Of a DNA stretch of 64,000 bases, positions 42,620 to 51,025 are shown piece by piece (positions within the stretch are counted from its first letter, which is position 1; every line of letters begins with the position of its first letter). The position numbers and the translations under genes are program-made. The stretch is taken from assembly GCF_003814875.1 (NCBI RefSeq), contig NZ_RKQF01000001.1, positions 8,060,001 to 8,124,000 of the forward strand, given 5' to 3'. The DNA comes from Streptomyces sp. Ag109_O5-1. Its GTDB lineage: Bacteria > Actinomycetota > Actinomycetes > Streptomycetales > Streptomycetaceae. The notes beneath the pieces were generated by a model. It was not told the origin of the DNA. It saw nothing but the letters and a program-made list of their open reading frames with translations, and did not search any database.

Positions 42620-43603
42620 ATGCCTCTCCCATCCGGCATGGCCACCGTCACCCTGGTCGGCGACTACACCCACCCCGACGGCACCGCGATGGTCGGCCAC
42701 GTCCGCCTCGAACCCACCGCCGGCCGCTTGGTCGCCGCCGACACCGGCATCACCGTCCAGGGCCCAGCCCGCGCCGACTTCGACACCACCGGCCACGTGA
42801 CCATCACCGCGGTCGCCAACGACGCAGACGGCATCAACCCATCCGGCGGCACCTACCAGCTCACCCTCACCTTCTACGACGCCGACACCGTCAGCTTCCC
42901 GGTCCGGCTCCTGAAAGCCACGCCCACCCAGAAGATCGCCCAACTCACCCCCGTCACCGCCGACGACGGCAACTACCTCATCGTGCAAGGGCCGGCCGGA
43001 CCCGCAGGACCAGCCGGACCGACCGGCGCAACGGGAGCAACCGGAGCAACGGGCGCCACTGGACCGGCCGGAGCAGGTGGAGCCCAAGGACCCGCCGGCC
43101 CCAAGGGCGACACCGGAGCACAAGGACCCGCCGGTACGTCAGCAACCATCCGCACAGCCGACGTGCGGCTCACCCCAGGCGACATCACGCTGGCCGCAGC
43201 CGCCTCATGGACCGTCGTGACGTCCGGGGCAACTCCACTGGCAGCATCGGTCACGGCCGCCATCGGAGACCGGCTCCAGATCGCACCGTCCTTCATGCGT
43301 ACCGGCTCCGGCTCCTTCCTCGACCTGGTGATCCTGACGTCCGCAGGTGCGATCTCCCGCTACCTCGGAACCGACTCAGCCACACCGCTACCCGAAGGCC
43401 ACCCGTCCTACTACCCGCAGGCCTCCAGCTTCCCCGGAGTACCGGGCACCATGCAGATCGTCGTCGGCGCCGGCGAGATCGACGGCAGCGGAAAGGCCAC
43501 CATCGCGCTGGCCTACCAAGGCTCGGGCGGCGAGACGATCTACGCAGGGACCACATATCCCTGGTACATGCTCCTCACCAACTTCGGCCCCGAACCGGCC
43601 TAG
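42620..43603 (+). CDS. collagen-like repeat phage fibre protein
   Basis: A 327-residue protein. An N-terminal strand-rich domain of ~120 residues is followed by about 16 Gly-X-Y triplets at residues ~124-172 (GPAGPAGPAGPTGATGATG and similar). A C-terminal ~150-residue domain of strands probably forms a trimeric head. Such proteins are typical tail-fibre or capsid-decoration trimers that contact the host surface. It lies upstream of the terminase genes rather than with the other tail genes. ATG 42620 has a GAGGAGGTG site. Confidence 0.75.
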   Translation: MPLPSGMATVTLVGDYTHPDGTAMVGHVRLEPTAGRLVAADTGITVQGPARADFDTTGHVTITAVANDADGINPSGGTYQLTLTFYDADTVSFPVRLLKATPTQKIAQLTPVTADDGNYLIVQGPAGPAGPAGPTGATGATGATGATGPAGAGGAQGPAGPKGDTGAQGPAGTSATIRTADVRLTPGDITLAAAASWTVVTSGATPLAASVTAAIGDRLQIAPSFMRTGSGSFLDLVILTSAGAISRYLGTDSATPLPEGHPSYYPQASSFPGVPGTMQIVVGAGEIDGSGKATIALAYQGSGGETIYAGTTYPWYMLLTNFGPEPA

Positions 43604-43622
43604 CCTTCAGGAGGTAGCGACC

Positions 43623-43856
43623 ATGGACAAGGTCCAGTTCGCCCGCCGGTTCGTCATCCGCCAGCCCGGGCAGCAGGACATCCACGGGGTGGCCTTCCCC
43701 TCCGGCATCGTCCTCTACGACCAGCCCGGCATCGGACTCGAAGCCGCCACCAGCATCGACCACGTGCGCCTCGCCACACTCGACGCCACCGTGGCAGACA
43801 CAGACGAGGCGATAGTCCACTGGGCCGAGGAAGCCGACGCCCATGCGGTCGGCTGA
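43623..43856 (+). CDS. hypothetical protein between fibre and HNH genes
   Basis: A 77-residue acidic protein with no recognised motif, likely a small alpha/beta domain (RRFVIRQPGQQDIHGVAFP). An AGGAGGTAG site precedes ATG 43623. It may be a chaperone or partner of the collagen-like fibre, judged only by adjacency. Confidence 0.5.
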   Translation: MDKVQFARRFVIRQPGQQDIHGVAFPSGIVLYDQPGIGLEAATSIDHVRLATLDATVADTDEAIVHWAEEADAHAVG

Positions 43857-43914
43857 CCCTACACACGCGCAGCCCTTGGCCAGCACGACACGAGCACGCA
43901 GTTGGTGGTGAACA

Positions 43915-44184
43915 GTGGCTCGATCAGGCAACACAACCGCATCTGGTTACGGCTACGAACATCAGCAGCTCCGCAAGGCCCTGCTGGCCGAGGCCTATGG
44001 ACAGGCCTGCGTGCACTGCAAGCTGGTGATGCTGCCCGGCCAGAAGCTCGACCTCGACCACACTGCCGACCGCACCGGCTATCGCGGCATGGCCCACGCA
44101 TCGTGCAACCGATCCGACGGCGCGCGACGCGGCAACGCGAAACGTCGCAGGTCAAGCACCCTGAAGACGTCCGAGTCCTGGTGA
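43915..44184 (+). CDS. HNH endonuclease
   Basis: An 89-residue nuclease with a zinc pair CVHCK, the catalytic LDLDHTADRTGYRG segment, and the final Asn-containing helix ASCNRSDGARRG, i.e. the HNH beta-beta-alpha-metal fold. HNH proteins coded next to the terminase are known to work with it in cutting cos ends during packaging. The start is GTG 43915; the ribosome site is weak. Confidence 0.85.
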   Translation: MARSGNTTASGYGYEHQQLRKALLAEAYGQACVHCKLVMLPGQKLDLDHTADRTGYRGMAHASCNRSDGARRGNAKRRRSSTLKTSESW

Positions 44185-44458
44185 GCGCGGTGCCGAGGGC
44201 GCGGCGGGCCTGGGTAGGGGGGCGGGGTTCTGACGTGATCATGGTCGGACCCTGACCCCGCCCCCAGTCAGGATTTCTCTCCCCGTGAAATGACGTAGCG
44301 GCACACGCAAGATCACCCCGCGCGCCACATTCGGCTCGAAGGGTTGCGGGATTCGGTGTCGGCCGCGTGCCTGCGTCCCGGTTTCCCGGTGGGCTCCGCC
44401 TGACCTGCAATCCATGTTTCCGCAGGTCAGACCCCACGTCAAGTGTCCGGGGGTCGAG
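44185..44458. other. non-coding gap before the terminase genes, possible packaging site region
   Basis: The 274 nt contain no supported gene. An 11-bp hairpin (44218-44228 pairs with 44255-44265) lies near the HNH stop and may be a terminator. Close to the terminase start there is an inverted repeat, TGACCTGC (44401-44408) and GCAGGTCA (44422-44429), which includes the second copy of a 15-bp direct repeat (44420-44434). The position between the HNH and terminase genes makes a cos or pac site plausible. Confidence 0.45.
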
Positions 44459-44905
44459 ATGAGGAAGAAATGCGAGGCCTGCGGAGAGCCCTTCGAGGCG
44501 AAGCGGAGCACGGCGAAGTACTGCTCGAACGGGTGCCGCGTACAGGCACAGCGCGGTGCCGCTAACAGCCCACACAAGGGCACGAGCACGGTCGTGGCGT
44601 TCGAGCTCGCCTCCGTCCCGCCGGGTGAGGACCGGCCTCGGAGGCTGGGCCCGCTCGAGCAGCAGGCTCAGGCCGAGCTGGAGTCGTTCGGCCGTGCCGA
44701 CACGCTGGCCGGCGGCGTGGTCCTCGCGCTGGCCCGCCGCCTCGACCAGGCCGGGCCGATGGACACCGGATCCGGTTTCGCCGCCCTGGCGAAGGAGTTG
44801 CGGGCCGCGATGACGGTCGCGCTGGCAGGCGCCGAGCAGGAGGCGGACCCGATCGACCAGGTGAGGAAGCAGCGTGAGCAAAAGCAGCGCGGCCGGGCTC
44901 GTTAG
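44459..44905 (+). CDS. terminase small subunit-like protein
   Basis: A 148-residue protein with an N-terminal zinc ribbon (CEACGEPF ... YCSNGCRVQAQR) and a helical, charged C-terminus (QADPIDQVRKQREQKQRGR-like). Position immediately before, and a 32-nt overlap with, the large terminase gene are the main reasons for the call. It would recognise the packaging site. ATG 44459 with GGGGG upstream is preferred; an in-frame ATG at 44414 is possible. Confidence 0.6.
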   Translation: MRKKCEACGEPFEAKRSTAKYCSNGCRVQAQRGAANSPHKGTSTVVAFELASVPPGEDRPRRLGPLEQQAQAELESFGRADTLAGGVVLALARRLDQAGPMDTGSGFAALAKELRAAMTVALAGAEQEADPIDQVRKQREQKQRGRAR

Positions 44906-46379
44906 GCCCACCTTCTCCTGGGTGCCTCCGCACGTGGACACCTACGGCCCCCAGGTGGCGAAGCTGTGTGAGCTGGCGAAGTTCCCGCCGGATCCCGAGC
45001 AGCAGCTGATCCTGGACGCGTTGTTCGCGGTGGGCGAGGACGACAGGGCGGTGGCGCTGGAGAACGCCGTCGTCGTGGGCCGGCAGAACCTGAAGACGGG
45101 CGTACTGAAGCAGGCGGCGATCGGCTGGCTGTTCCTGACGGATCAGCGGCTGGTGGTGTGGAGCGCGCACGAGTTCCGGACGGCTCAGGAGGCCTTCCGG
45201 GACATGGAAGAACTCATCATGGGCACGCCGTCGTTCGCCCGGCGGGTCAAGGACATTCACCGTGGGAACGGTGACGAGGCGATCGAGCTGTTCGGGGACA
45301 GGCGGCTGATTTTCAAAGCGAGGACGAACTCGGGTGGCCGTGGCCTGTCCGGTGACAAGGTCATTCTCGACGAGGGATTCGCGCTTCAGCCCGCCCACAT
45401 GGGCAGCCTGTTCCCGACTCTGGCAGCCCGCCCGGACCCGCAGGTGGTGTACGCCTCCTCGGCGGGGAAGGTCGAATCATCCGTCCTGCGCGGCATCCGG
45501 GACCGCGGGCGGCCCGGCGGCGAGGAACAGCTGGCGTACTTCGAGTGGTGTGCTCCGCCGCCCAAGGAGGCGTGCAAGGACGGCGAGGAGTGCACGCACG
45601 CCCTGGACGCCGAGGGCTGCGGCTGCGACAACATGCAGCTGGTGAAGGCGGCCAACCCGGCGATCGGGCGCCGCATCACGGTGACCTACGTGCGCGGCGA
45701 GCGGCGTGCGCTGCCGCCGGCCGAGTACGCCCGGGAGCGGATGGGCTGGTGGGACGACCCGCTGGTCCTGGAGAACCCGATCAAACCGGCCGACTGGACG
45801 GCATGCCTCGATGAGGAGTCCCGGCGTACCGGGTCGGTGGCTCTGGCCGTGGACATCACGCCGGACCGGTCGCTGGCCAGCATCGCAGTGGGCGGCCGCC
45901 GCGAGGACGGCCGGGTCCACGGCGAGGTGATCGAACACCGGGCCGGTACCGGCTGGGTGGTGGCACGGCTGGTGGAGCTGTTCCAGACGATCCAGCCGAC
46001 TCCGGTCGCGCTGGTCATCGACCCGGCGGGCCCGGCCGGCTCGCTGGAGAAGGTGCTCCTGGAGAAGGGCTTCACGACGGAGAAGGACCCGGTGGCCGGG
46101 AAGTGGCGGCTGCACTTCGTGGGCTCGCGCGAGTACGCGCAGGCGTGCGGGGCGCTCGCGGACGACATCGCCAACGGCCAGTTCCGGCACATCGGCCAAG
46201 CGCCGCTGGACACGGCCGTGGACGGCGTGCAGACCCGGCCGCTGGCCGAGGCGTGGGCGTGGTCGCGGCCGAAGAGCGGGGCGCCGATCCCGCCGCTGGT
46301 GGCGGTCACCCTGGCTCGCCACGGTCACGCAACTTTCGGTGTCACGGAGCCTGTGGCGCCCTTCGCACTGTGGGGATAG
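44874..46379 (+). CDS. phage terminase large subunit
   Basis: A 501-residue packaging motor and nuclease. The ATPase domain has Walker A in VVVGRQNLKTG near residues 64-75 and Walker B in KVILDEGFAL near 162. The C-terminal nuclease domain begins near 320 (VALAVDITPDRS, first acidic residue) with further acidic residues in LVIDPAG near 380. It cuts concatemers and drives DNA into the prohead through the portal. The GTG start at 44874 overlaps the small subunit gene. Confidence 0.93.
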   Translation: MSKSSAAGLVRPTFSWVPPHVDTYGPQVAKLCELAKFPPDPEQQLILDALFAVGEDDRAVALENAVVVGRQNLKTGVLKQAAIGWLFLTDQRLVVWSAHEFRTAQEAFRDMEELIMGTPSFARRVKDIHRGNGDEAIELFGDRRLIFKARTNSGGRGLSGDKVILDEGFALQPAHMGSLFPTLAARPDPQVVYASSAGKVESSVLRGIRDRGRPGGEEQLAYFEWCAPPPKEACKDGEECTHALDAEGCGCDNMQLVKAANPAIGRRITVTYVRGERRALPPAEYARERMGWWDDPLVLENPIKPADWTACLDEESRRTGSVALAVDITPDRSLASIAVGGRREDGRVHGEVIEHRAGTGWVVARLVELFQTIQPTPVALVIDPAGPAGSLEKVLLEKGFTTEKDPVAGKWRLHFVGSREYAQACGALADDIANGQFRHIGQAPLDTAVDGVQTRPLAEAWAWSRPKSGAPIPPLVAVTLARHGHATFGVTEPVAPFALWG

Positions 46380-46391
46380 GGAGGCGACGCC

Positions 46392-46625
46392 ATGGCTGTC
46401 ACCTGGGTTCAGCGGGTACCGGTCGACCGGATCAGCAAGCAGGCCAAGGAGGTCCGGTTCTGGCGGACCGTTGCCACCGTGCTCGCCGGGCTGCTGTGGG
46501 GGCTGGGCTGGTGCGCGGCGAAGGCCTGCGCGCTGGTGTGGCTGGCGCTGGCGTGGGCGGTGGCCGCAGTGCGTGTCGGATGGGCGGACGCGCGGCGGCC
46601 GGGCCGTGAGAGCGGGGCTGGCTGA
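46392..46625 (+). CDS. small membrane protein between terminase and portal genes
   Basis: A 77-residue protein with two closely spaced hydrophobic helices (TVATVLAGLLWGLGWCAAKA and LVWLALAWAVAAVRVG) and basic flanks. It is coupled to the portal gene by a TGATG overlap. Role unknown; holin-like function seems unlikely at this position but cannot be excluded. Confidence 0.55.
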   Translation: MAVTWVQRVPVDRISKQAKEVRFWRTVATVLAGLLWGLGWCAAKACALVWLALAWAVAAVRVGWADARRPGRESGAG

Positions 46626-47998
46626 TGGGGCTGTTGGATCGGATCAACGCACAGCTGGCGCCGCCGCGCCCGAAGAATCTGAGCCTGGACGAGTACGCGT
46701 CCTGGTTCTCCTTCGGCGGTACGCAGTACCCGCTGATGCAGACCACGTACTCGCAGCTTGACCAGGAGCGCGTCGCGTGGACTGCCGAATGGGCCGCGAA
46801 GACTTCCGGGCCGGTGTTCTCGCTGGTGCTGGCCAGGATGCAGGTTTTCTCTCAGGTCCGGTTTCAGTGGACCCGGTTCCAGGGGTCGCAGCCCGGCGAC
46901 CTATTCGGGACGCCCGATCTCGCGGTGCTCGAGCAGCCGTGGCCGGGCGGGACGACCGCGGACCTGCTGGCGCGCATGGAATGGGACGCCTCGGCGGCCG
47001 GCAACGCCTACATCCGGCGCAAGGCCTCCACTCTGCACCGGCTCAACCCGGCCTGGGTCATCATCGTGCTGGGATCGCAGGAGAACGCCGAAGACCCGTG
47101 GGCGGCGGCCGATACGACGGTCGCCGGTTACCTCTACGTACCGCCGGGCGGCCGGCCGCAGTTCTTCCTCCCGTCGCAGATCTGCCACTACGCGCCGCTG
47201 CCCGATCCGGACCGCCACTTCCTCGGCATGTCGTGGATCACGCCAGTGCTGCGAGATCTGCAGGGTGACCAGGCGGCGACCGAGCACAAGTACCGGTTCT
47301 TCGAGAACGCCGCCACCCCCAACATGGCCATCAAGTTCGACCCGCAGGTGTCGCTGGAGAACGTCAAGGCGTTCAAGGCGCTCCTCGAGGAAGAGCACCG
47401 CGGCGCCGCCAACGCGTTCAAGACCCTGTACCTGGGCGGCGGGGGCGACCCGGTGTCGATCGGGTCGTCGTTCAAGGACATGGACTACGCCGTGATCCAG
47501 GGGCGCGCCGAGTCGCGTCTGGCGAGCGCGGCCGGTGTCCCCCCGTCGTGGGTGGCGTTCTTCGAGGGCATGCAGGGCTCGACCCTGAACGCCGGCAACT
47601 ACGACAGCGCGCGCCGCCGGTTCTCCGACGGCACGATGGCGCACCTGTGGGGGAACGCCGCCTCATCGCTGCAACCGATCCTGACGCCGCCGAAGGGCGC
47701 GAGTCTCTGGTACGACAACCGGATCCCGTTCATGCGGGAGGACGCGAAAGACCTCGCGACCGTCCAGTCGCAGGAAGCGCAGACGATCGCCGCACTGATC
47801 CGGGACGGCTTCATCCCCGAGACGGTGGTCGCCGCGGTCCGCAACAACGACTGGGGGCTGCTCAAGCACTCCGGTCTGACCTCTGTTCAGCTCCTGCCGC
47901 CTTCCAGCGGCCAGGAACCGGCACCCGGCTTCTCGCCCGGCACAGCACCCGGGCCCGCACCGGCACCCGCCAACGGGAAGGAAGTGACGCGCCGATGA
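46625..47998 (+). CDS. HK97-type phage portal protein
   Basis: A 457-residue protein forming the dodecameric DNA gate of the head. Features of the HK97 portal family include the N-terminal MGLLDRINAQL, the wing segment GNAYIRRKASTLHRLNPAWV, the stem/crown region FFENAATPNMAIKF, and the conserved GRAESRLASAAGVPPSWVAF helix. The Pro-rich C-terminal ~40 residues are variable. It overlaps the protease-capsid gene by ATGA. Confidence 0.92.
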   Translation: MGLLDRINAQLAPPRPKNLSLDEYASWFSFGGTQYPLMQTTYSQLDQERVAWTAEWAAKTSGPVFSLVLARMQVFSQVRFQWTRFQGSQPGDLFGTPDLAVLEQPWPGGTTADLLARMEWDASAAGNAYIRRKASTLHRLNPAWVIIVLGSQENAEDPWAAADTTVAGYLYVPPGGRPQFFLPSQICHYAPLPDPDRHFLGMSWITPVLRDLQGDQAATEHKYRFFENAATPNMAIKFDPQVSLENVKAFKALLEEEHRGAANAFKTLYLGGGGDPVSIGSSFKDMDYAVIQGRAESRLASAAGVPPSWVAFFEGMQGSTLNAGNYDSARRRFSDGTMAHLWGNAASSLQPILTPPKGASLWYDNRIPFMREDAKDLATVQSQEAQTIAALIRDGFIPETVVAAVRNNDWGLLKHSGLTSVQLLPPSSGQEPAPGFSPGTAPGPAPAPANGKEVTRR

Positions 47999-50166
47999 GG
48001 CGTGAGCGAGAGCACCGCGACGGTGCCGGCTGGTACCGCATCGCCAACTCGGCGGGCGACGGCGCACCGGCACAGATCCTGATCTACGACGAGATCGGCA
48101 TGTGGGGCGTCACCGCCTCCGACTTCATCCGGGACCTGGCCGCCTCGGGGACCGGGCCGGTCGAGGTCCACATCAACTCCGGTGGCGGCGACGTCTTCGA
48201 GGCCTACGCCATCTACAACGCGCTCATCTCCCGTACAGGGGTGACCACGGTGGTGGACTCGCTGGCCGCGTCCGCCGCCTCGGTTATCGCCATGGCGGGC
48301 GAGCAGCGGTTGATGGCCCGTACCTCGCAGATGATGATCCACGACGCGTCCGCGTGGACCGGCGGGAACGCCGAGGACATGCAGCAGATGGTGGAGCGGC
48401 TCCAGACCGTCTCCGACCAGATCGCCGGGATCTACGCCGACACCGCCGGCGGCGAACCGGACCACTGGCGCGGCCTGATGCAGGCCGAGACCTGGTTCAC
48501 CCCGCAAGAGGCCCTGGACGCGGGCCTGATCACGGGGATTCTCAGCACCACCCGCGAGCCGGCACCGGCCGCCGCGGTATCCCCCGGGACCGGAATCCGC
48601 GCGGCGGCAACGACCGCGCCGAACGGCTCACACACGGCGGGTGCGCCCGCGACCGAAGGAGAGGAACAGACCATGCTGCCTGAGGACGAGGGCGCGCTCA
48701 CCATCGAGGCGCGCCGCAGCCGGATCACCGACATCGGCGGCCGGCTCCAGGACATCGCCGCGCAGTACCCGGCGGCGGTGCTGCCGACCGACACGCAGGC
48801 CGAGTGGGACCAGCTGGTCGCCGAGCGGCGCGACCACCAGGCGGCACTCGATGCGGTCGAGGCCCGCAACGCGGTCCTCGCGGACGTCCACGCCGGACGC
48901 CCGCAGACCCACGAGGGCCCGCAGACCGCCGCCCAGGGCGGAGGCATGCAGCCGCAGCGTCCGGCCGCTCCGGCGGCGCACTTCAGCCGGGACATCTACG
49001 ACCTGGCCGCGATCCGCCAGCAGGCCCGTTCGGTGGAGGACCTCCCGGCCCTCTACCGGGACAACGCCATGCGGGCGATCGAGGCCGCGCGCTTCCCGGG
49101 ATCGAACCGGGAGGACGCGCAGACCAGCGTCGAGCGTCTGCTTGCGACGGTGACCGACGACCGGCAGGGGCTGCTCGCGCGACGGATCCTCGCGACCGGC
49201 TCGCCGGGCTACTCGCGCGTGTTCGGGCGTGCGCTGGCCGCGGGCAACCCGGGCGTGCTCGGCGGCCGGGACGCGCAGATCCTCGCGCTCGGCGAGTCCT
49301 CGGACGCGGGCGGCGGCTACGCGGTCCCGTTCCAGCTCGACCCCACGATCGTGCTGACGTCCGACGGCGCGACCAACCCGATCCGTTCCATCTCCAGGGT
49401 GGAGCGGATCGTCGGCAAGGAGTACGACCTGGTCTCCTCGGCTGGAGTCACGGTGTCGCGTGTCGCCGAGGCCACGCCGGCGACCGACAACTCGCCGACG
49501 CTGGCGCAGCCGAAGGTCCGCACCGAGCGCGTCCAGGGGTTCATCCCGTTCTCCGTCGAGCTCGAGGGCGACTGGGTCGCGCTCCAGAGCGAGATGATGC
49601 GCCTGCTGACCGACGCCAAGGACATCGAAGAGGCGACGTCCTTCACCACCGGCAACGGCACGGCACCGGCGGCCGGCGGCGTCATCGGCACCCTGCCCGC
49701 CGGACAGACCATCAGCACGGCGACCACCAACGTGCTGGCCCTCACCGACCTGTACGGCCTGAAGAACGCCCTGGGACCGCGGTTCCGGTCCCGCGCGCAG
49801 TGGATGGCCAACTCGGCGGTCTACGACGTCTGCCGCGGCTTCGGCTCCTCGATCGCCAACATCTGGGCCGAGTCGCTCCAGGTCGGCACCCCCTCGAAGT
49901 TCATCGGCTACTCGGTGAACGAGAACTCGCTGATGGACTCGGCGATCGCCACCACCAAGAAGATCGCCCTGTTCGGCGACTTCTCCCAGTACCTGATCGT
50001 GGACCAGGCCGGGATGAACATGGAGCTCATCCCGCAGCTGTTCCAGCAGGCGACCGCCGGAAGCGGTGTGGGCATGCCCACCGGCCAGCGCGGCTACTAC
50101 GCCTGGTGGAGGAACAACGCGGTCATCGTCAACGCGAACGCGTTCCGCCTGCTGAAGGTCCTGTGA
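47995..50166 (+). CDS. ClpP-like prohead protease fused to HK97-fold major capsid protein
   Basis: A 723-residue polyprotein. Residues ~20-195 are an S49/ClpP-like protease: NSGGGDVFEAYAIYNAL, the nucleophile in SLAASAASVIAMAG (near Ser93) and His in MMIHDASAW (near 116). A linker rich in Ala/Gly leads to a helical delta-domain-like scaffold (about 230-330). The HK97-fold capsid domain follows (GESSDAGGGYAVPFQLDPT near 430 to the end). A good internal start exists at ATG 48673 (residue 227), preceded by GGAGAGG, which could make separate capsid protein of 497 residues. Protease cleavage and internal initiation are both possible maturation routes. Confidence 0.88.
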   Translation: MRREREHRDGAGWYRIANSAGDGAPAQILIYDEIGMWGVTASDFIRDLAASGTGPVEVHINSGGGDVFEAYAIYNALISRTGVTTVVDSLAASAASVIAMAGEQRLMARTSQMMIHDASAWTGGNAEDMQQMVERLQTVSDQIAGIYADTAGGEPDHWRGLMQAETWFTPQEALDAGLITGILSTTREPAPAAAVSPGTGIRAAATTAPNGSHTAGAPATEGEEQTMLPEDEGALTIEARRSRITDIGGRLQDIAAQYPAAVLPTDTQAEWDQLVAERRDHQAALDAVEARNAVLADVHAGRPQTHEGPQTAAQGGGMQPQRPAAPAAHFSRDIYDLAAIRQQARSVEDLPALYRDNAMRAIEAARFPGSNREDAQTSVERLLATVTDDRQGLLARRILATGSPGYSRVFGRALAAGNPGVLGGRDAQILALGESSDAGGGYAVPFQLDPTIVLTSDGATNPIRSISRVERIVGKEYDLVSSAGVTVSRVAEATPATDNSPTLAQPKVRTERVQGFIPFSVELEGDWVALQSEMMRLLTDAKDIEEATSFTTGNGTAPAAGGVIGTLPAGQTISTATTNVLALTDLYGLKNALGPRFRSRAQWMANSAVYDVCRGFGSSIANIWAESLQVGTPSKFIGYSVNENSLMDSAIATTKKIALFGDFSQYLIVDQAGMNMELIPQLFQQATAGSGVGMPTGQRGYYAWWRNNAVIVNANAFRLLKVL

Positions 50167-50480
50167 TGACGGAGATTCTGATGGCCTCGGAATCGGCCGC
50201 GATCACGATGGACGGAATCCCGCACATGATCGAGGCGGGCCGCACCCTGGCGCACGCGGACCACGACATCGTGGCAGCGTGCCCGTCGCTGTGGCAGCCG
50301 CTCAGGGTGCACTACAGCACGGAACCCGAGACGCCCCCCGTCAGCGAAACGCCGGCGTCCCAGCCCGACGCCAAGCAGGTGCGGGCGTGGGCGGCCGACA
50401 ACGGCATCGAGGTCTCGCCGAAGGGCAAGATCCCGGACGCGGTCGTCGAGCAGTACCAGGCGGCCCAGACGGAGGCGTGA
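50166..50480 (+). CDS. head-associated small protein with Lsr2-like C-terminal motif
   Basis: A 104-residue protein. The C-terminal ~32 residues (VRAWAADNGIEVSPKGKIPD and following) closely resemble the DNA-binding domain of Lsr2, where the RGR loop is here replaced by KGK. The N-terminal part is unrelated to Lsr2. Small head-tail proteins with such tails occur in actinophages. It follows the capsid gene in a TGATG overlap and precedes the connector. Confidence 0.68.
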   Translation: MTEILMASESAAITMDGIPHMIEAGRTLAHADHDIVAACPSLWQPLRVHYSTEPETPPVSETPASQPDAKQVRAWAADNGIEVSPKGKIPDAVVEQYQAAQTEA

Positions 50481-51025
50481 TGTCCATCGTCACGCTCGCC
50501 GAGGCCAAGAAGCAGCTGAGGATCGACGTCAGCGACACCAGTGATGACGACGAACTGCAGGAATACGTCGACGCCATCACCGGTGTGGTCGAGGACTACA
50601 AGAAGGAGATCATCGAGGCGCGCCAGATCAGCCAGGACCTCGACCTGTGTGGTCGCCGACGGTTCCGGCTGTGGAGAGTGCCAGTGATCTCCCTGGTCTC
50701 GATCGCCACGTTCGACGGGTCAACGACGTGGGACGTGGCGAACATGCGGACCGACCCGGAAACGGGACTGGTTCGCGTGCTGTCGGGGCCGCCGGTGTCC
50801 GGGGCTGTCGAGGTGGTGTACCAAGCCGGGTACACCACAGTCCCGAACCGGTACAAGCGGGGGGCGCTGGTGATCCTCCAGCACAACTGGGAGACCCAGC
50901 GAGGCAAAGGCGGCCCGGTCCGCGGCGGCGTCATCGGCCCCGAGGAAGTCCACCCCAGGTTCTTCTACTCCATCCCACGCAAGGCGCTGGAGTGGCTCGG
51001 GGCGCCGAGGCCGGTGGTGGGCTGA
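50480..51025 (+). CDS. head-tail connector (adaptor) protein
   Basis: A 181-residue protein of the gp6/HK97-adaptor type. The N-terminal LAEAKKQLRIDVSDTSDDDELQ helix and the middle VYQAGYTTVPNRYKRGALVI pattern are characteristic. It would form a ring under the portal. Its neighbours are the Lsr2-like protein and a tail-terminator-like protein, with overlaps of 1 nt on both sides. Confidence 0.8.
   Translation: MSIVTLAEAKKQLRIDVSDTSDDDELQEYVDAITGVVEDYKKEIIEARQISQDLDLCGRRRFRLWRVPVISLVSIATFDGSTTWDVANMRTDPETGLVRVLSGPPVSGAVEVVYQAGYTTVPNRYKRGALVILQHNWETQRGKGGPVRGGVIGPEEVHPRFFYSIPRKALEWLGAPRPVVG

Noticed and set aside
46392..46625. Holin assignment for the two-helix membrane protein between terminase and portal.
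   Set aside because: Its position in the packaging block and the absence of an adjacent endolysin do not support a lysis role.
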